This document shows, one piece after another, positions 9,346 through 17,887 of a DNA stretch of 64,000 nt. Origin of the DNA: Bacteroidia bacterium. Lineage in GTDB: Bacteria > Bacteroidota > Bacteroidia > M30B66. The first letter of the stretch is position 1; every line of letters starts with the position of its first letter. A program made the position numbers and the translations under genes. The notes below the pieces were generated by a model. It was not told the origin of the DNA. It was given only the letters and a program-made list of their open reading frames with translations, and made no database searches. Where the stretch lies: NCBI GenBank assembly GCA_018401705.1, contig JAGYKL010000003.1:1-64000 (forward strand), read 5' to 3'.

Positions 9346-10023
9346 GTGAAGAAAACAATCTTATTATTAATGATCCTCATAGTGCCATCAGTGGCCTATC
9401 TGGTTCTTACTACAGGGAAGCATAACATTAAGAAATTAGGATATTTTGGTCCTAGAACAGCTGGCGAGTTAGCTGGAGATACCATTTATCATAGTATTCC
9501 TGAATTTGAGTTCCTTGATCAAAACGGACAAGCATTTGGCAGCAAAGATCTTAAGGATAAGATTTATGTTGCCAATTTCTTTTTTACTTCTTGCCCCAGC
9601 ATTTGCCCTGCTATGCAAACGCTGATGAAAAAGGTGCAGGATACTGATGACTTTAAGAAGCTGAATGATTTTAAATTGGTTTCATTTACGGTCGATCCTG
9701 ACAATGATACTTCTGAAAAGCTCAAAGAATTTGCTGAAAGGGTGGGAGCAGATGAAGGAAGATGGTATTTTCTTACCGGTGACAGACAAAAGATTTATGA
9801 TTTAGCATATGAAGGTTTCATGGCTAATACCATGGAAGATGAAACCGCTGATGGTGGTTTCTTGCATAGCGACATGATTCTTCTTATAGATCGTGATAAG
9901 CATGTTAGGGGTATTTATGAAGGTACCAGTCTTAAAGATGTTAAGCGACTTATAGACGAAATCAAGGTGCTTGTTGCTGAATATAATTCTGCCAGAAAAG
10001 AGAACATTAATCCGGTTAGATAA
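9346..10023 (+). CDS. SCO1/SenC/PrrC-family copper-dependent oxidase assembly protein
   Basis: 225-residue membrane-anchored thioredoxin-fold protein that delivers copper to, or reduces, the CuA site of cytochrome oxidase subunit II. One N-terminal membrane anchor (ILLLMILIVPSVAYLVL) is followed by the copper ligands: CPSIC (Cys83 and Cys87) and His174 in FLHSDM. The start is GTG at 9346, directly behind the subunit IV stop, and the stop overlaps the next ATG by one base, so translation is probably coupled through the block. All three expected metal ligands are present. Confidence 0.95.
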   Translation: MKKTILLLMILIVPSVAYLVLTTGKHNIKKLGYFGPRTAGELAGDTIYHSIPEFEFLDQNGQAFGSKDLKDKIYVANFFFTSCPSICPAMQTLMKKVQDTDDFKKLNDFKLVSFTVDPDNDTSEKLKEFAERVGADEGRWYFLTGDRQKIYDLAYEGFMANTMEDETADGGFLHSDMILLIDRDKHVRGIYEGTSLKDVKRLIDEIKVLVAEYNSARKENINPVR

Positions 10024-10568
10024 TGAGTGCTGATACTGTTAATAAGGAAAAGAAATTTCTACCTTACATTATTGCTGCCGCAATCGCGATTCCTGTTGTA
10101 GTTGCTGTCCTGGCTTTTGCTCCCCGACTTGAGTTTCTTGATGGCTTTAATGTTTACTTATTGCCATTATTTAATGCCATTATTAATGGTAGTACTTTTC
10201 TAGTATTACTCATGGCTTTGTTCGCAATTAAGAAAAAGAACATTGTTCTTCATCGCCGGCTAATGACAACAGCAATTGCACTTTCCATATTGTTCTTATT
10301 GTCGTATGTATTGTTTCATGCATCCACCGAGCAAACAAAGTTTGGCGGCGAAGGCAGCCTAAGAACAATCTATTTCATTATTCTGGTGACCCATATCTTG
10401 TTGGCAATTGTTATTGTTCCCTTGGTGCTTATTTCTTATGTAAGAGCAATTTCTGAGAAGTTTGATAAACATCGTAAGATTGCACGTGTTACATTACCAA
10501 TCTGGTTGTATGTTACACTCACAGGTGTTATTGTTTACCTGATGATTGCCCCATATTATCCGCAGTGA
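10023..10568 (+). CDS. DUF420 membrane protein, oxidase-associated
   Basis: 181-residue protein with five predicted membrane helices. Conserved-looking His residues occur in KKNIVLHRRLM, YVLFHAST, VTHILLAI and FDKHRKIAR, matching the DUF420 family found next to heme-copper oxidase genes. The ATG overlaps the SCO stop by one base. Members related to CtaM help mature oxidases in Gram-positive bacteria; a similar role here is an inference from location and the His pattern. Confidence 0.88.
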   Translation: MSADTVNKEKKFLPYIIAAAIAIPVVVAVLAFAPRLEFLDGFNVYLLPLFNAIINGSTFLVLLMALFAIKKKNIVLHRRLMTTAIALSILFLLSYVLFHASTEQTKFGGEGSLRTIYFIILVTHILLAIVIVPLVLISYVRAISEKFDKHRKIARVTLPIWLYVTLTGVIVYLMIAPYYPQ

Positions 10569-10585
10569 TTTTGTAAATTTATATT

Positions 10586-10822
10586 ATGAAAAAGTTCATC
10601 GGATTGTTATTCAGCTTCACCTTGTTATCTGCATCTCCTGTATTTAGCCAATGTGCGATGTGCAAGGCAACTGTTGAATCAAATATTGAGAATAACAAAG
10701 AAGTTGTTGGAAGAGGCTTGAACGACGGCATTTTATACCTTATGTCTATTCCGTATATCGTTTTAGGAGGAATAGGTTTTATGGTATATAAGAATTGGAA
10801 ATCTAAAGGAACTGAAAACTAG
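10586..10822 (+). CDS. Small exported CxxC membrane protein at the end of the oxidase block
   Basis: 78 residues. A signal peptide (residues 1-22) ends just before CAMC, giving Cys23 and Cys26 at the mature N terminus. A short polar stretch follows, then one hydrophobic segment (ILYLMSIPYIVLGGIGFMVY) and a lysine-rich tail. It lies 17 nt after the DUF420 gene on the same strand, so it probably belongs to the oxidase operon. The CxxC placed outside the membrane could bind copper or heme or act in thiol exchange. The function is not established; this reading rests on motif and neighbourhood. Confidence 0.8.
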   Translation: MKKFIGLLFSFTLLSASPVFSQCAMCKATVESNIENNKEVVGRGLNDGILYLMSIPYIVLGGIGFMVYKNWKSKGTEN

Positions 10823-10827
10823 GATCT

Positions 10828-11697
10828 TTAGAAGCCCCCATCATCCTTATTATCGTCAAACACACCCAAGGTATATCTAAGTCCAACACCTGCGAAAAAC
10901 TCAGTTCTGGTAAATGATGTTCCTGCTCCTGATGAGCTATTGCCTGAGAAAGCATAACGTACTTCAGTTAATACCCCTAAGTTCTTCCTCACTCTTATGT
11001 GAACTCCCGCTGGAATATACACTGACCAAAGCATTGAACTTTGCCCTTTAACAACGAAATTGTTAGGCGTAAACTCTGTTTCTGATCCTCCTTGAGGCAA
11101 CTGAGTTATTATATTCAAGTTTGAATTCACTTCCAGATTCGAACTAGTCGAAAATCCAAATTGACCTCCTAGACCTATAAAGGCATGCAGTGGTTTTTTA
11201 GGGTCTGTTGCAAATGAATATGAAGTTTCAAGCAATAGTGCCGACTGACCGGCATTCACGAAGTAATCGCGCGATTGAGAGATGCTATCTACCGAGGTAG
11301 CCTCAGAAATATTATAAGCACTTTCGTAAGTGTTGATATCTCTAAACGAAAGCCCCATTCTCCAAATTTGCTTTTCATTGTATTCTCCCTTCTTTTTATT
11401 GAATGGGTTCAAAGCAATACTTGCAACTATTGATGCTGTTCCCTGACTGCCTTCCTGACTGTCAGTTCTTCTAGTATACGCATCAATATTATCAGGCAGT
11501 TGCAGCTCTGTTGGATTTAACGAAAGCTTGTTAATGGTATTGTAATCAACTAGTTGCGGAGAGTAAGTTGTAAAATAACCGGCAAATTGAAAATCTGCAA
11601 GTTTGAACTTTTTAAATTTTTCAGTTTCTTCAGTCTGTGCTTTGGCATTGAAGCTAATAGCTAATATTGTAATAACTGGAAAGAGGTATTTTCTCAT
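10828..11697 (-). CDS. Predicted outer membrane beta-barrel protein
   Basis: 289 residues with a clear signal peptide (MRKYLFPVITILAISFNAKAQ). The body alternates short amphipathic strands and turns (LLETSYSFATDP, FIGLGGQFGFST, VLTEVRYAFSG, FFAGVGLRYTLG), suggesting an 8- to 12-strand barrel. It resembles porin-like or OmpW-like proteins of Bacteroidota, but I recognise no defined family. The gene is convergent with the CxxC gene, with 5 nt between their stop codons. Minus-strand operon partners are unclear, because an htpG terminator lies upstream. Confidence 0.75.
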   Translation of the reverse strand: MRKYLFPVITILAISFNAKAQTEETEKFKKFKLADFQFAGYFTTYSPQLVDYNTINKLSLNPTELQLPDNIDAYTRRTDSQEGSQGTASIVASIALNPFNKKKGEYNEKQIWRMGLSFRDINTYESAYNISEATSVDSISQSRDYFVNAGQSALLLETSYSFATDPKKPLHAFIGLGGQFGFSTSSNLEVNSNLNIITQLPQGGSETEFTPNNFVVKGQSSMLWSVYIPAGVHIRVRKNLGVLTEVRYAFSGNSSSGAGTSFTRTEFFAGVGLRYTLGVFDDNKDDGGF

Positions 11698-11756
11698 AAT
11701 TTTTTTCTGAAAGCCAAAGTACTAAAATAGATGGCATTCTAATAATTATAAAAAAA

Positions 11757-11791
11757 AAAAGGCATTCCGAAATTTTTTCAGAATGCCTTTT
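11757..11791 (-). terminator. Intrinsic terminator after htpG
   Basis: An 11-bp perfect stem (AAAAGGCATTC at 11757-11767 against 11781-11791) with a 13-nt loop. On the minus strand it is followed by ten T residues, a strong rho-independent terminator immediately downstream of the htpG stop. Confidence 0.9.
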
Positions 11792-11809
11792 AATAAAGTG
11801 TTTATTCCT

Positions 11810-12502
11810 TTAATCTATCAACTCAAAACTACGCTTTACAAATCTTGTAAGGGGTTCGCCTTTCAGCATATTCTGAGAAAGAAGGGCTAAATCTGCAGCT
11901 TGTTTTATTAGCGCCTCTTGCTTTTCTTCATCTGCAAGGTTTAATACCTTAGAAATTAAAGGGTGATTTGTATTAACCACAAGGTTCATACTATCAGGCA
12001 TCTCTCTCATGAACTCGTTGCCGCCGCCTACCATAGACATATCTTTCATCCTTCTCATAAATTCGGGACGAGTAACAATAACCGGAGCCTCAGTTTCGCT
12101 AAGCGATTCAAGCTGAACGTTAAAACGCTTGTCGTTTATAAATTTCTCGATCAATGGCTTGAGCTTATTTTGCTCTTCTTCGTTTAATTTCGAAGGTTGA
12201 ACATCATCCTTTGGAATCAATTTGTCAGCTGTATCAGCATCCACACGCACAAAGCGTGTTTTCTCCAACTGACTTTCAAGCATATTCACGAAGTGTGAAT
12301 CTAAGGCATTGTCAAGAAGCAATACATCATATCCTTTGTCTTTTGCCGAAGCTACGAAACTATGCTGCTCTTCCGGATTCGTGCAATAGAGATATACCAG
12401 GTTATCTTCCTTATCGGTTTGAGCTGCTTTTACATGTTCCTTGTATTCGTCCTGAGTGAAATACTTGCCATCTGTGTTCTTGAACAGGTTAATTTTCATC
12501 AC
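11810..12502 (-). CDS. htpG: HtpG C-terminal fragment
   Basis: A 230-codon open frame carrying the end of the HSP90 middle domain and the dimerisation domain (NLFKNTDGKYFTQDEYKEH through LTRFVKRSFELID). The ATG used by the open frame corresponds to an internal position of HtpG, so it is probably not a true start; the piece is the continuation of the fragment ending at 12732. Confidence 0.8.
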   Translation of the reverse strand: MMKINLFKNTDGKYFTQDEYKEHVKAAQTDKEDNLVYLYCTNPEEQHSFVASAKDKGYDVLLLDNALDSHFVNMLESQLEKTRFVRVDADTADKLIPKDDVQPSKLNEEEQNKLKPLIEKFINDKRFNVQLESLSETEAPVIVTRPEFMRRMKDMSMVGGGNEFMREMPDSMNLVVNTNHPLISKVLNLADEEKQEALIKQAADLALLSQNMLKGEPLTRFVKRSFELID

Positions 12503-12731
12503 CTATCCCGGAACTTATCTTACTCAACATTCAATTGAATGAAAATGCGGATATTCCCACTTTTTCTCGAAATCTCGATTGTTTTAAATAACCTTCGAGT
12601 TTATCGGCTACTTTAGAGATGTGACTGCTGATTTCTTCACATCGAATCGCTCTGCAATAGAACGGAAAGGTTTAGTGGATATCGGAGAGTCAATTCGCCA
12701 TGAAGCAAGTTAGGAAGTCGGGTACAATTCC

Positions 12732-13601
12732 TCAACGTATCAACGAAAACCTGATTGCTATAAAGCTGAATCTTATTCTTCTGAACTTCAAGTTCTTCTT
12801 CAACTTAGGGAAGTAAAGAATTCCCGTAAGGTTGAATGGATAATCTACATTTAAGTGAATATGAAAAAGCGGATCTTCAGAAAAAGGATACAGCTCTTTG
12901 TAGAAAGTGGTGTAATCCTCATCAGTTAAATCGGCAGGCTTTCTAGTCCATGCAGGCTCAGTTTGGTTTATCTGCTCTTCGCCAAAATAGATAGCTACCG
13001 GTAGAAACTTGCAGTACTTCGTAAGTAATGTGCGAATTCTTGCTTCCTCGAGAAACTCTTCTGAATCTTCTGCAATATGCAGGATGATATCTGTACCGCG
13101 ATCCTCGCGGGAATCTTTCTCAAGAGTGAATTCGGGGCTGCCATCACATTTCCAGCGAACAGCCTCTGAGGCATCTTCAGTTTTGAATGAACGAGTTAGA
13201 ATTTCAACTTCACGGGCAACCATGAAGGATGAATAGAATCCAAGTCCGAAATGACCAATAATAGCATTGGCATCTTTTGAATCTTTGTATTTCTCTACAA
13301 ATTCTTCAGCACCCGAAAAAGCAATTTGGTTGATGTATTTCTCAACCTCCTCACCCGTCATACCAATACCTCGGTCACTGATGGTGATGGTTTTATTTTC
13401 TTTATCAATCTTAATATCAATTCGTAAATCGCCAAGTTCGCCCTTCATTTCACCCACAGAAGCGAGGGTTTTTAGTTTCTGACTTGCATCAGTTGCGTTG
13501 GATACAAGCTCCCTAAGAAAAATTTCATGGTCTGAATACAGAAATTTCTTGATGATGGGGAAAATGTTTTCGGTGTTTACGTTAATCTTTCCGCTTTGCA
13601 T
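12732..13601 (-). CDS. htpG: HtpG N-terminal fragment
   Basis: Starts at the ATG at 13601, which begins the family-typical MQSGKINVNTENIF. An upstream in-frame ATG at 13658 adds 19 residues unlike the family. Contains the GHKL ATPase domain and the start of the middle domain, up to LTGILYFPKLKKN. A missing base near 12799 then shifts the frame into an unrelated 17-residue tail that stops at 12732. Confidence 0.85.
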   Translation of the reverse strand: MQSGKINVNTENIFPIIKKFLYSDHEIFLRELVSNATDASQKLKTLASVGEMKGELGDLRIDIKIDKENKTITISDRGIGMTGEEVEKYINQIAFSGAEEFVEKYKDSKDANAIIGHFGLGFYSSFMVAREVEILTRSFKTEDASEAVRWKCDGSPEFTLEKDSREDRGTDIILHIAEDSEEFLEEARIRTLLTKYCKFLPVAIYFGEEQINQTEPAWTRKPADLTDEDYTTFYKELYPFSEDPLFHIHLNVDYPFNLTGILYFPKLKKNLKFRRIRFSFIAIRFSLIR

Positions 13602-13781
13602 AATGTTAATTTTAATTCTCAATTGGCTTTTCAAACTTCCTGCCGCAAGGCAATTCATGACAAAATGACAAGTGTTTTATTGGATTGCAACAAAAATCGG
13701 TTAAATAAAGTCGGAGAATAAATTACTTATAGTCACAAGAGCCCTGCGGAACTCTTGCGACATCGAAACAGCGTGGCTTAA

Positions 13782-16700
13782 TTACCTTAAAATGATGAGA
13801 TTACGTGTGTAAACAGTTTCATTATTTTGAATACTTACTACGTAAATACCTTCATCTAGTGAACTTGTGTTTATGAGAAGAGAATTCGCATTTTCGTTTA
13901 AAGTCTCTGAAAAACAAAGCCTTCCGTCGGCAGAGAAAATATTTATCAAAGCATAATTTGTCTGCTCTGGTAATACCAATTGAACATGTTGAGATGCCGG
14001 GTTAGGATACAGATTAAAGGTGGTTTCTTCAAGATTGTTTGATACTTGAACTGTGCTAAGTACAACACATTCGGATGTATCTGTACATTCGCCATTTATA
14101 ATAATTACCGCAAAACTGCCGGCTGAACTTGCTTCAAAAACCTGTTGAGTTTCACCAAGAATTTCTTCGTTTGTTGAGCAGTTAATCCATTGATAAATGG
14201 CATCTTCCTGATTAGCAGTAAGCACATTCCCGTTTTCTGTAATCGACAAATCTGGGCTTTGTGAAATAGTCAGATTTAAAGTCAAAATACTGTCGCAACC
14301 TGCGGCATTGGTTAATGTTTGTGTATAAGTGCCTGGATTTGAATATGTTTGATTGTTAAGTGTAAATGTTTCACACGAGTTTTCATCCAGCGTAGCTGAA
14401 CTGGCCTCTAAAATTGTCAAGTTTAATGTGATTACACTGTCGCAACCTGCAGAATTTAAAATAGTTTGAGTGAATTGTCCTGTTTGAGTGAATGTTTGTC
14501 CATTTAGTGTGAAAGATTCGCATGATGTTTCTGTAAGTTCAGCAAAACTTGGATCACAAGGCTCACCATCGCCCAGCTTAAAAACAAAACCATCAATGTC
14601 TCCGATGCCTGCTAAGATATTTTGAGCCGGTCCCGGCTGGATGTCTAAATCACTACTGATTGATCCTGCGAGGTATAAAGCTGATTGCTCAGCTTTGATT
14701 TGATAGCAGAATGTTTGACCAAAACCATCGAATTGATAAGCTTCAACAAAGGAAGCATCATCATTGAGAGCAGCGTAATAACCTTGGCTGCTGAATGGGG
14801 AACCAACTGAACCTTCGGGGCTCCCGTTGATGTCAAAATTTATGGTATCGGCCATTGTGCCTGAGAAATATACTTTATCATCGGCAAGGTCTATATCGAA
14901 AAGAAAATCTGAACCAGTATTTCCGAATGAATGCGCCCAATCTAAGACTGGAATTCCAGTTATAGCATCTGCTTGATTGGTAAATTTCATCAAAATGATA
15001 TCTGTTTGACCCTGAGAAGTTAGAATCGTTTCACCGGCATTGGGGTCAACGTCAAATGAGTTGGTAAAATATCCTCCCAGATACAATTCATCATTGTTAT
15101 TGATTTTAATGCTTGAAAACTGGTCAGAGCCGCTTGCTCCCAGAGAAAAAGCCCATTCAAAATCGCCTGAATTGTCTAGTTTAACCAGAAATGCATCATT
15201 GCTTCCATTGCTGCTGAGTGAAAATGTTCCTGCTCCAGGGTCGGCATCAATGGTAGAAGCAAAATAGCCTCCTGCATAAACAGCATCAGATTGATCACAG
15301 TCGATAAAACTTCCATACTCACTTGATGGTCCTGAAATTTGTTTTGCCCAAATCAAGGAACCGTCAGAGCCTGAATAGCCTGCTATAAAGCAATCTCTTA
15401 CGCCTGCTGTAAAAATCAGCTCATCAGGCCCTAAATCAAAATCAACGGTAGCTCTAAAATGTCCGGTTATAAATACATCTTGATTATTATTGAGAGTAAG
15501 AGCAAACCCTACATCCTCAGCACCTCCACCAATAGCATTGGCCCAAACCAGATTGCCTGAACTATTATATTTTATTAAGAAAACATCAGTATTTCCAGCT
15601 GATGTTAAAATGGTTTCTCCATTTCCCGGGTCAACATCCATGCTACCTTCAAAGCTGCCAATTACATATATGTTGCCATCATCGTCAACTTCAATGCTTC
15701 TGGCAATATCATCGTCGGCTCCGCCGAAGGTAATAACCATTAATGGAGTGCCTGAAGGTGAATATTTGGCTACAAATGCATCAATTGCTCCGTTAGATGA
15801 ATACTCTTCAGAACCGGTGGCGAAGAATGCAGATCCTTCAAAAGAGCCACAAACATAGATATTGCCTGCATTGTCATTAGACATTCCAAGAACAGCGTCG
15901 TCTCTACCATTTCTGTCTTGCATCGCAGCCAATTGATTTAGCTGCAATGTCTGAATATCATAAGAAGCAAAAAAAGCAGTTTGAAGTCCCACAGTTTTGA
16001 TTTCTTCTGCAGCACCGGGGTCAAAATCAACGGTGTTTGCAAATAATCCGCCCACGCTTACAAAATCGCCCTGCATGAAGACGGCATTTCCAAAATCGAA
16101 CCCTGTGCCACCAAGATTGATAGCTCGTTCGTATGTTCCATCCTGGTCGTAAATAGCCAGAAATAAATCAGTGCTTTGGGCTGTAAGTTCGTCGGTTCCG
16201 GGGCCTGAGTCAAAATCTACCGTGCCATTAAATCCGCCGGTTACGGCTATTTTACCTGCATTATTTATTGCAATACCTTGTACTTCATCAGCGCCAGTGC
16301 TTCCCCATGTTTTGAACCAACGTAAATTTCCTGATGCATCATACGAAAGCAAGCAGGCATCATCGTTTCCGGCAGATGTAACTGAAGCAGTTTCCGGACC
16401 GAAATCAAAATCAACCGTTTGGTTAAAATATCCACCTACATAAATATTGTCGGCATTGTCAATTGCGATTGAATTAACCCTGTCGTCGCCATTAAATCCA
16501 TATTTCCCAGCCCATAAGTAGTTGCCGCTTGCATTGTAGCAGGCAATTAGTGCATCATAGTTATTCGCTTGGTCAATCAATGCTACGCCCGGACCCGGAT
16601 CTGCATCAATATCTCCCTGATATATCGCTCCTAAAACGATAGAATTATCAGACAAAATGCCAAGAGCCTGGCCATTATCAGGGAAATTAGAACCTGTTAA

Positions 16701-17396
16701 ATTAAAACTCCAGAGGTAGTTGCCTGTGCTTGTGTATTTTGCAAGAAAGAGATCATTAAAGGAGCCTGTAGCAGTAAGTTCGGCTGTGCCTGAAGAAGGA
16801 TCCAAATCTGCTGTATCTGAGAAGTTTCCGGTTAAAATGATGTTGCCTTCATAATCGGTAGTGATATCCTGCGCGTTATCAACAGAAGTTCCTCCCAGTT
16901 GCTTAACCCAGTTTAGCTCACCTGCGGTGGAATAGGAAGCAAAGAAGGCATCAGAATTAGAAGCACTGAAAGTAGTAAGTTCAGAAACCCCTGCACTAGG
17001 GTCAAAATCCAGGGTATTTGTGAAAAACCCACAAATGAGCAGATTGTTATTCTGGTCAAGATGAATAGCAGAGATGTTCTCGGTATTTGAGTTGGCAATT
17101 TTATTGGCCCATATTAGCTCGCTTTGAGGCGAATAGGCAGCCATCCAAAGGTCATCGGTACTATTTGCAGAAAGCAAGAAAGTTTCATCGCTTGGATCAA
17201 CATCTAATAGTCGTCTTAAAGTTCCTACAACATAGGTGTTGCCTTGGGCATCTTTAACAAGGTCATTTATTTTGCTGAGTCCGCCCCGACCATCTCCAAT
17301 GGCATTTCCCCATAAAGCAGAGGGCACTTGTGCGTGCACATTTGCGATTGATAAAAGAAATAAAATGGAAATGACAAAGCGAACTTGAAGTCTCAT
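13782..17396 (-). CDS. Secreted beta-propeller-repeat protein with T9SS type A sorting domain
   Basis: 1204 residues. Signal peptide MRLQVRFVISILFLLSIANVHAQ. Residues about 30-940 hold roughly sixteen SBBP-like repeats of about 50-60 residues of the pattern G-N-IYV-G-F...DFDPG...D-FLAKY...G-L-W. Nearly every repeat has an acidic D-x-D-P/F-G motif (DFDPSAG, DADPGPG, DVDPGNG, DFDLGPD) that could bind calcium. Two related segments (SCESFTLNGQTF and SCETFTLNNQTY) follow, then a C-terminal type A sorting domain (FNLYPNPASQ ... GIYVVSIQNNE ... RNLIILR) for export by the type IX system. Ligand unknown. Divergent from another repeat protein 245 nt away. Confidence 0.9.
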   Translation of the reverse strand: MRLQVRFVISILFLLSIANVHAQVPSALWGNAIGDGRGGLSKINDLVKDAQGNTYVVGTLRRLLDVDPSDETFLLSANSTDDLWMAAYSPQSELIWANKIANSNTENISAIHLDQNNNLLICGFFTNTLDFDPSAGVSELTTFSASNSDAFFASYSTAGELNWVKQLGGTSVDNAQDITTDYEGNIILTGNFSDTADLDPSSGTAELTATGSFNDLFLAKYTSTGNYLWSFNLTGSNFPDNGQALGILSDNSIVLGAIYQGDIDADPGPGVALIDQANNYDALIACYNASGNYLWAGKYGFNGDDRVNSIAIDNADNIYVGGYFNQTVDFDFGPETASVTSAGNDDACLLSYDASGNLRWFKTWGSTGADEVQGIAINNAGKIAVTGGFNGTVDFDSGPGTDELTAQSTDLFLAIYDQDGTYERAINLGGTGFDFGNAVFMQGDFVSVGGLFANTVDFDPGAAEEIKTVGLQTAFFASYDIQTLQLNQLAAMQDRNGRDDAVLGMSNDNAGNIYVCGSFEGSAFFATGSEEYSSNGAIDAFVAKYSPSGTPLMVITFGGADDDIARSIEVDDDGNIYVIGSFEGSMDVDPGNGETILTSAGNTDVFLIKYNSSGNLVWANAIGGGAEDVGFALTLNNNQDVFITGHFRATVDFDLGPDELIFTAGVRDCFIAGYSGSDGSLIWAKQISGPSSEYGSFIDCDQSDAVYAGGYFASTIDADPGAGTFSLSSNGSNDAFLVKLDNSGDFEWAFSLGASGSDQFSSIKINNNDELYLGGYFTNSFDVDPNAGETILTSQGQTDIILMKFTNQADAITGIPVLDWAHSFGNTGSDFLFDIDLADDKVYFSGTMADTINFDINGSPEGSVGSPFSSQGYYAALNDDASFVEAYQFDGFGQTFCYQIKAEQSALYLAGSISSDLDIQPGPAQNILAGIGDIDGFVFKLGDGEPCDPSFAELTETSCESFTLNGQTFTQTGQFTQTILNSAGCDSVITLNLTILEASSATLDENSCETFTLNNQTYSNPGTYTQTLTNAAGCDSILTLNLTISQSPDLSITENGNVLTANQEDAIYQWINCSTNEEILGETQQVFEASSAGSFAVIIINGECTDTSECVVLSTVQVSNNLEETTFNLYPNPASQHVQLVLPEQTNYALINIFSADGRLCFSETLNENANSLLINTSSLDEGIYVVSIQNNETVYTRNLIILR

Positions 17397-17634
17397 AATT
17401 TGAATATTTATATATGTGCAATCTGGCTAAAGTACAAGCCATTGCCATATTGAACAAATGGATATGGCATTTTAACTTTCACTTAACATTCCGTCATTGT
17501 GAGCGAGAGTTGCAAGTGGATACTAATTGAAATTGCATTTATTACCTTATTAAATAGGCATGACTTCACTAATATTAGTTATTGATAAACCATAATAATT
17601 GCGATTATTTTGACCCTGACTAAACATTCAAAAG

Positions 17635-17640
17635 AGGTCT
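17635..17640 (+). promoter_or_regulatory. Possible Shine-Dalgarno-like site before the frameshifted T9SS protein
   Basis: AGAGGTCT precedes the ATG at 17642. It resembles the leader of the sigma factor gene (GGAGGTCT then T-ATG) and contrasts with A/T-rich leaders elsewhere. The match to the anti-SD is weaker than at 2132-2138. Confidence 0.3.
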
Positions 17641-17641
17641 C

Positions 17642-17887
17642 ATGAGAATCAAAAATTACGTGTTGTTATTATTTTCATTCTACTCCGTTACAGCTCAAGC
17701 TCAGCTTGTAGAGTGGCAAAACTATCATGACGTTGATGCAAACCTAACTTATGTTTCTTCAACTGTAGGTGCAGATGGCTCCTTATACACGGCAACCCGT
17801 TACAGAAATTCCTATAATTTTAATGGAAATACCATTGAATTAATCAATCCGCTTTCGGTGAGCGAGGATTTTGGTTTGCAAATATGA
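17642..17887 (+). pseudogene. N-terminal fragment of a frameshifted T9SS repeat protein (signal peptide part)
   Basis: 81 codons: signal peptide MRIKNYVLLLFSFYSVTAQAQ and the first repeat blade (DGSLYTATRYRN, FNGNTIEL). The frame stops at 17887 right after SVSEDFGLQI. Reading the neighbouring frame from about 17871 gives VCKYDPLGTFLWSKR, the natural continuation of a D-F-V-C-K-Y-D propeller strand. Removing one G from TTTTGGTTTGC joins the two into one protein of about 615 residues. It is a single-base insertion or a sequencing error. Confidence 0.75.

Larger units (their letters stand above)
11810..13601 (-). pseudogene. htpG: Chaperone HtpG (HSP90), interrupted by many small deletions
   Basis: HtpG is an ATP-dependent cytoplasmic HSP90 chaperone of about 600-630 residues. 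The N-terminal ATPase part is intact: start MQSGKINVNTENIFP at 13601, LRELVSNATDAS, SDRGIGM and IGHFGLGFYS. The C-terminal part is intact from about 12500. Between about 12800 and 12500 the minus strand can still be aligned with the HSP90 middle domain (for example NKIQLYSNQVFV, LLHG, then a KFRDRVMKINLF-like segment), but only by restoring fifteen or more single bases, mostly where a run of identical bases is one too short. No base changes away from the family are needed. This suggests either a sequencing or assembly error patch or very recent decay. Two open fragments are listed separately. Confidence 0.85.

Noticed and set aside
13736-13757. CAAGAG...CTCTTG inverted repeat between htpG and the propeller gene as a terminator
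   Set aside because: Only 6 bp, no T tract on the relevant strand.
15490-15858. Plus-strand open frames opposite the propeller protein
   Set aside because: They mirror the periodic minus-strand repeat coding and have no independent signal.
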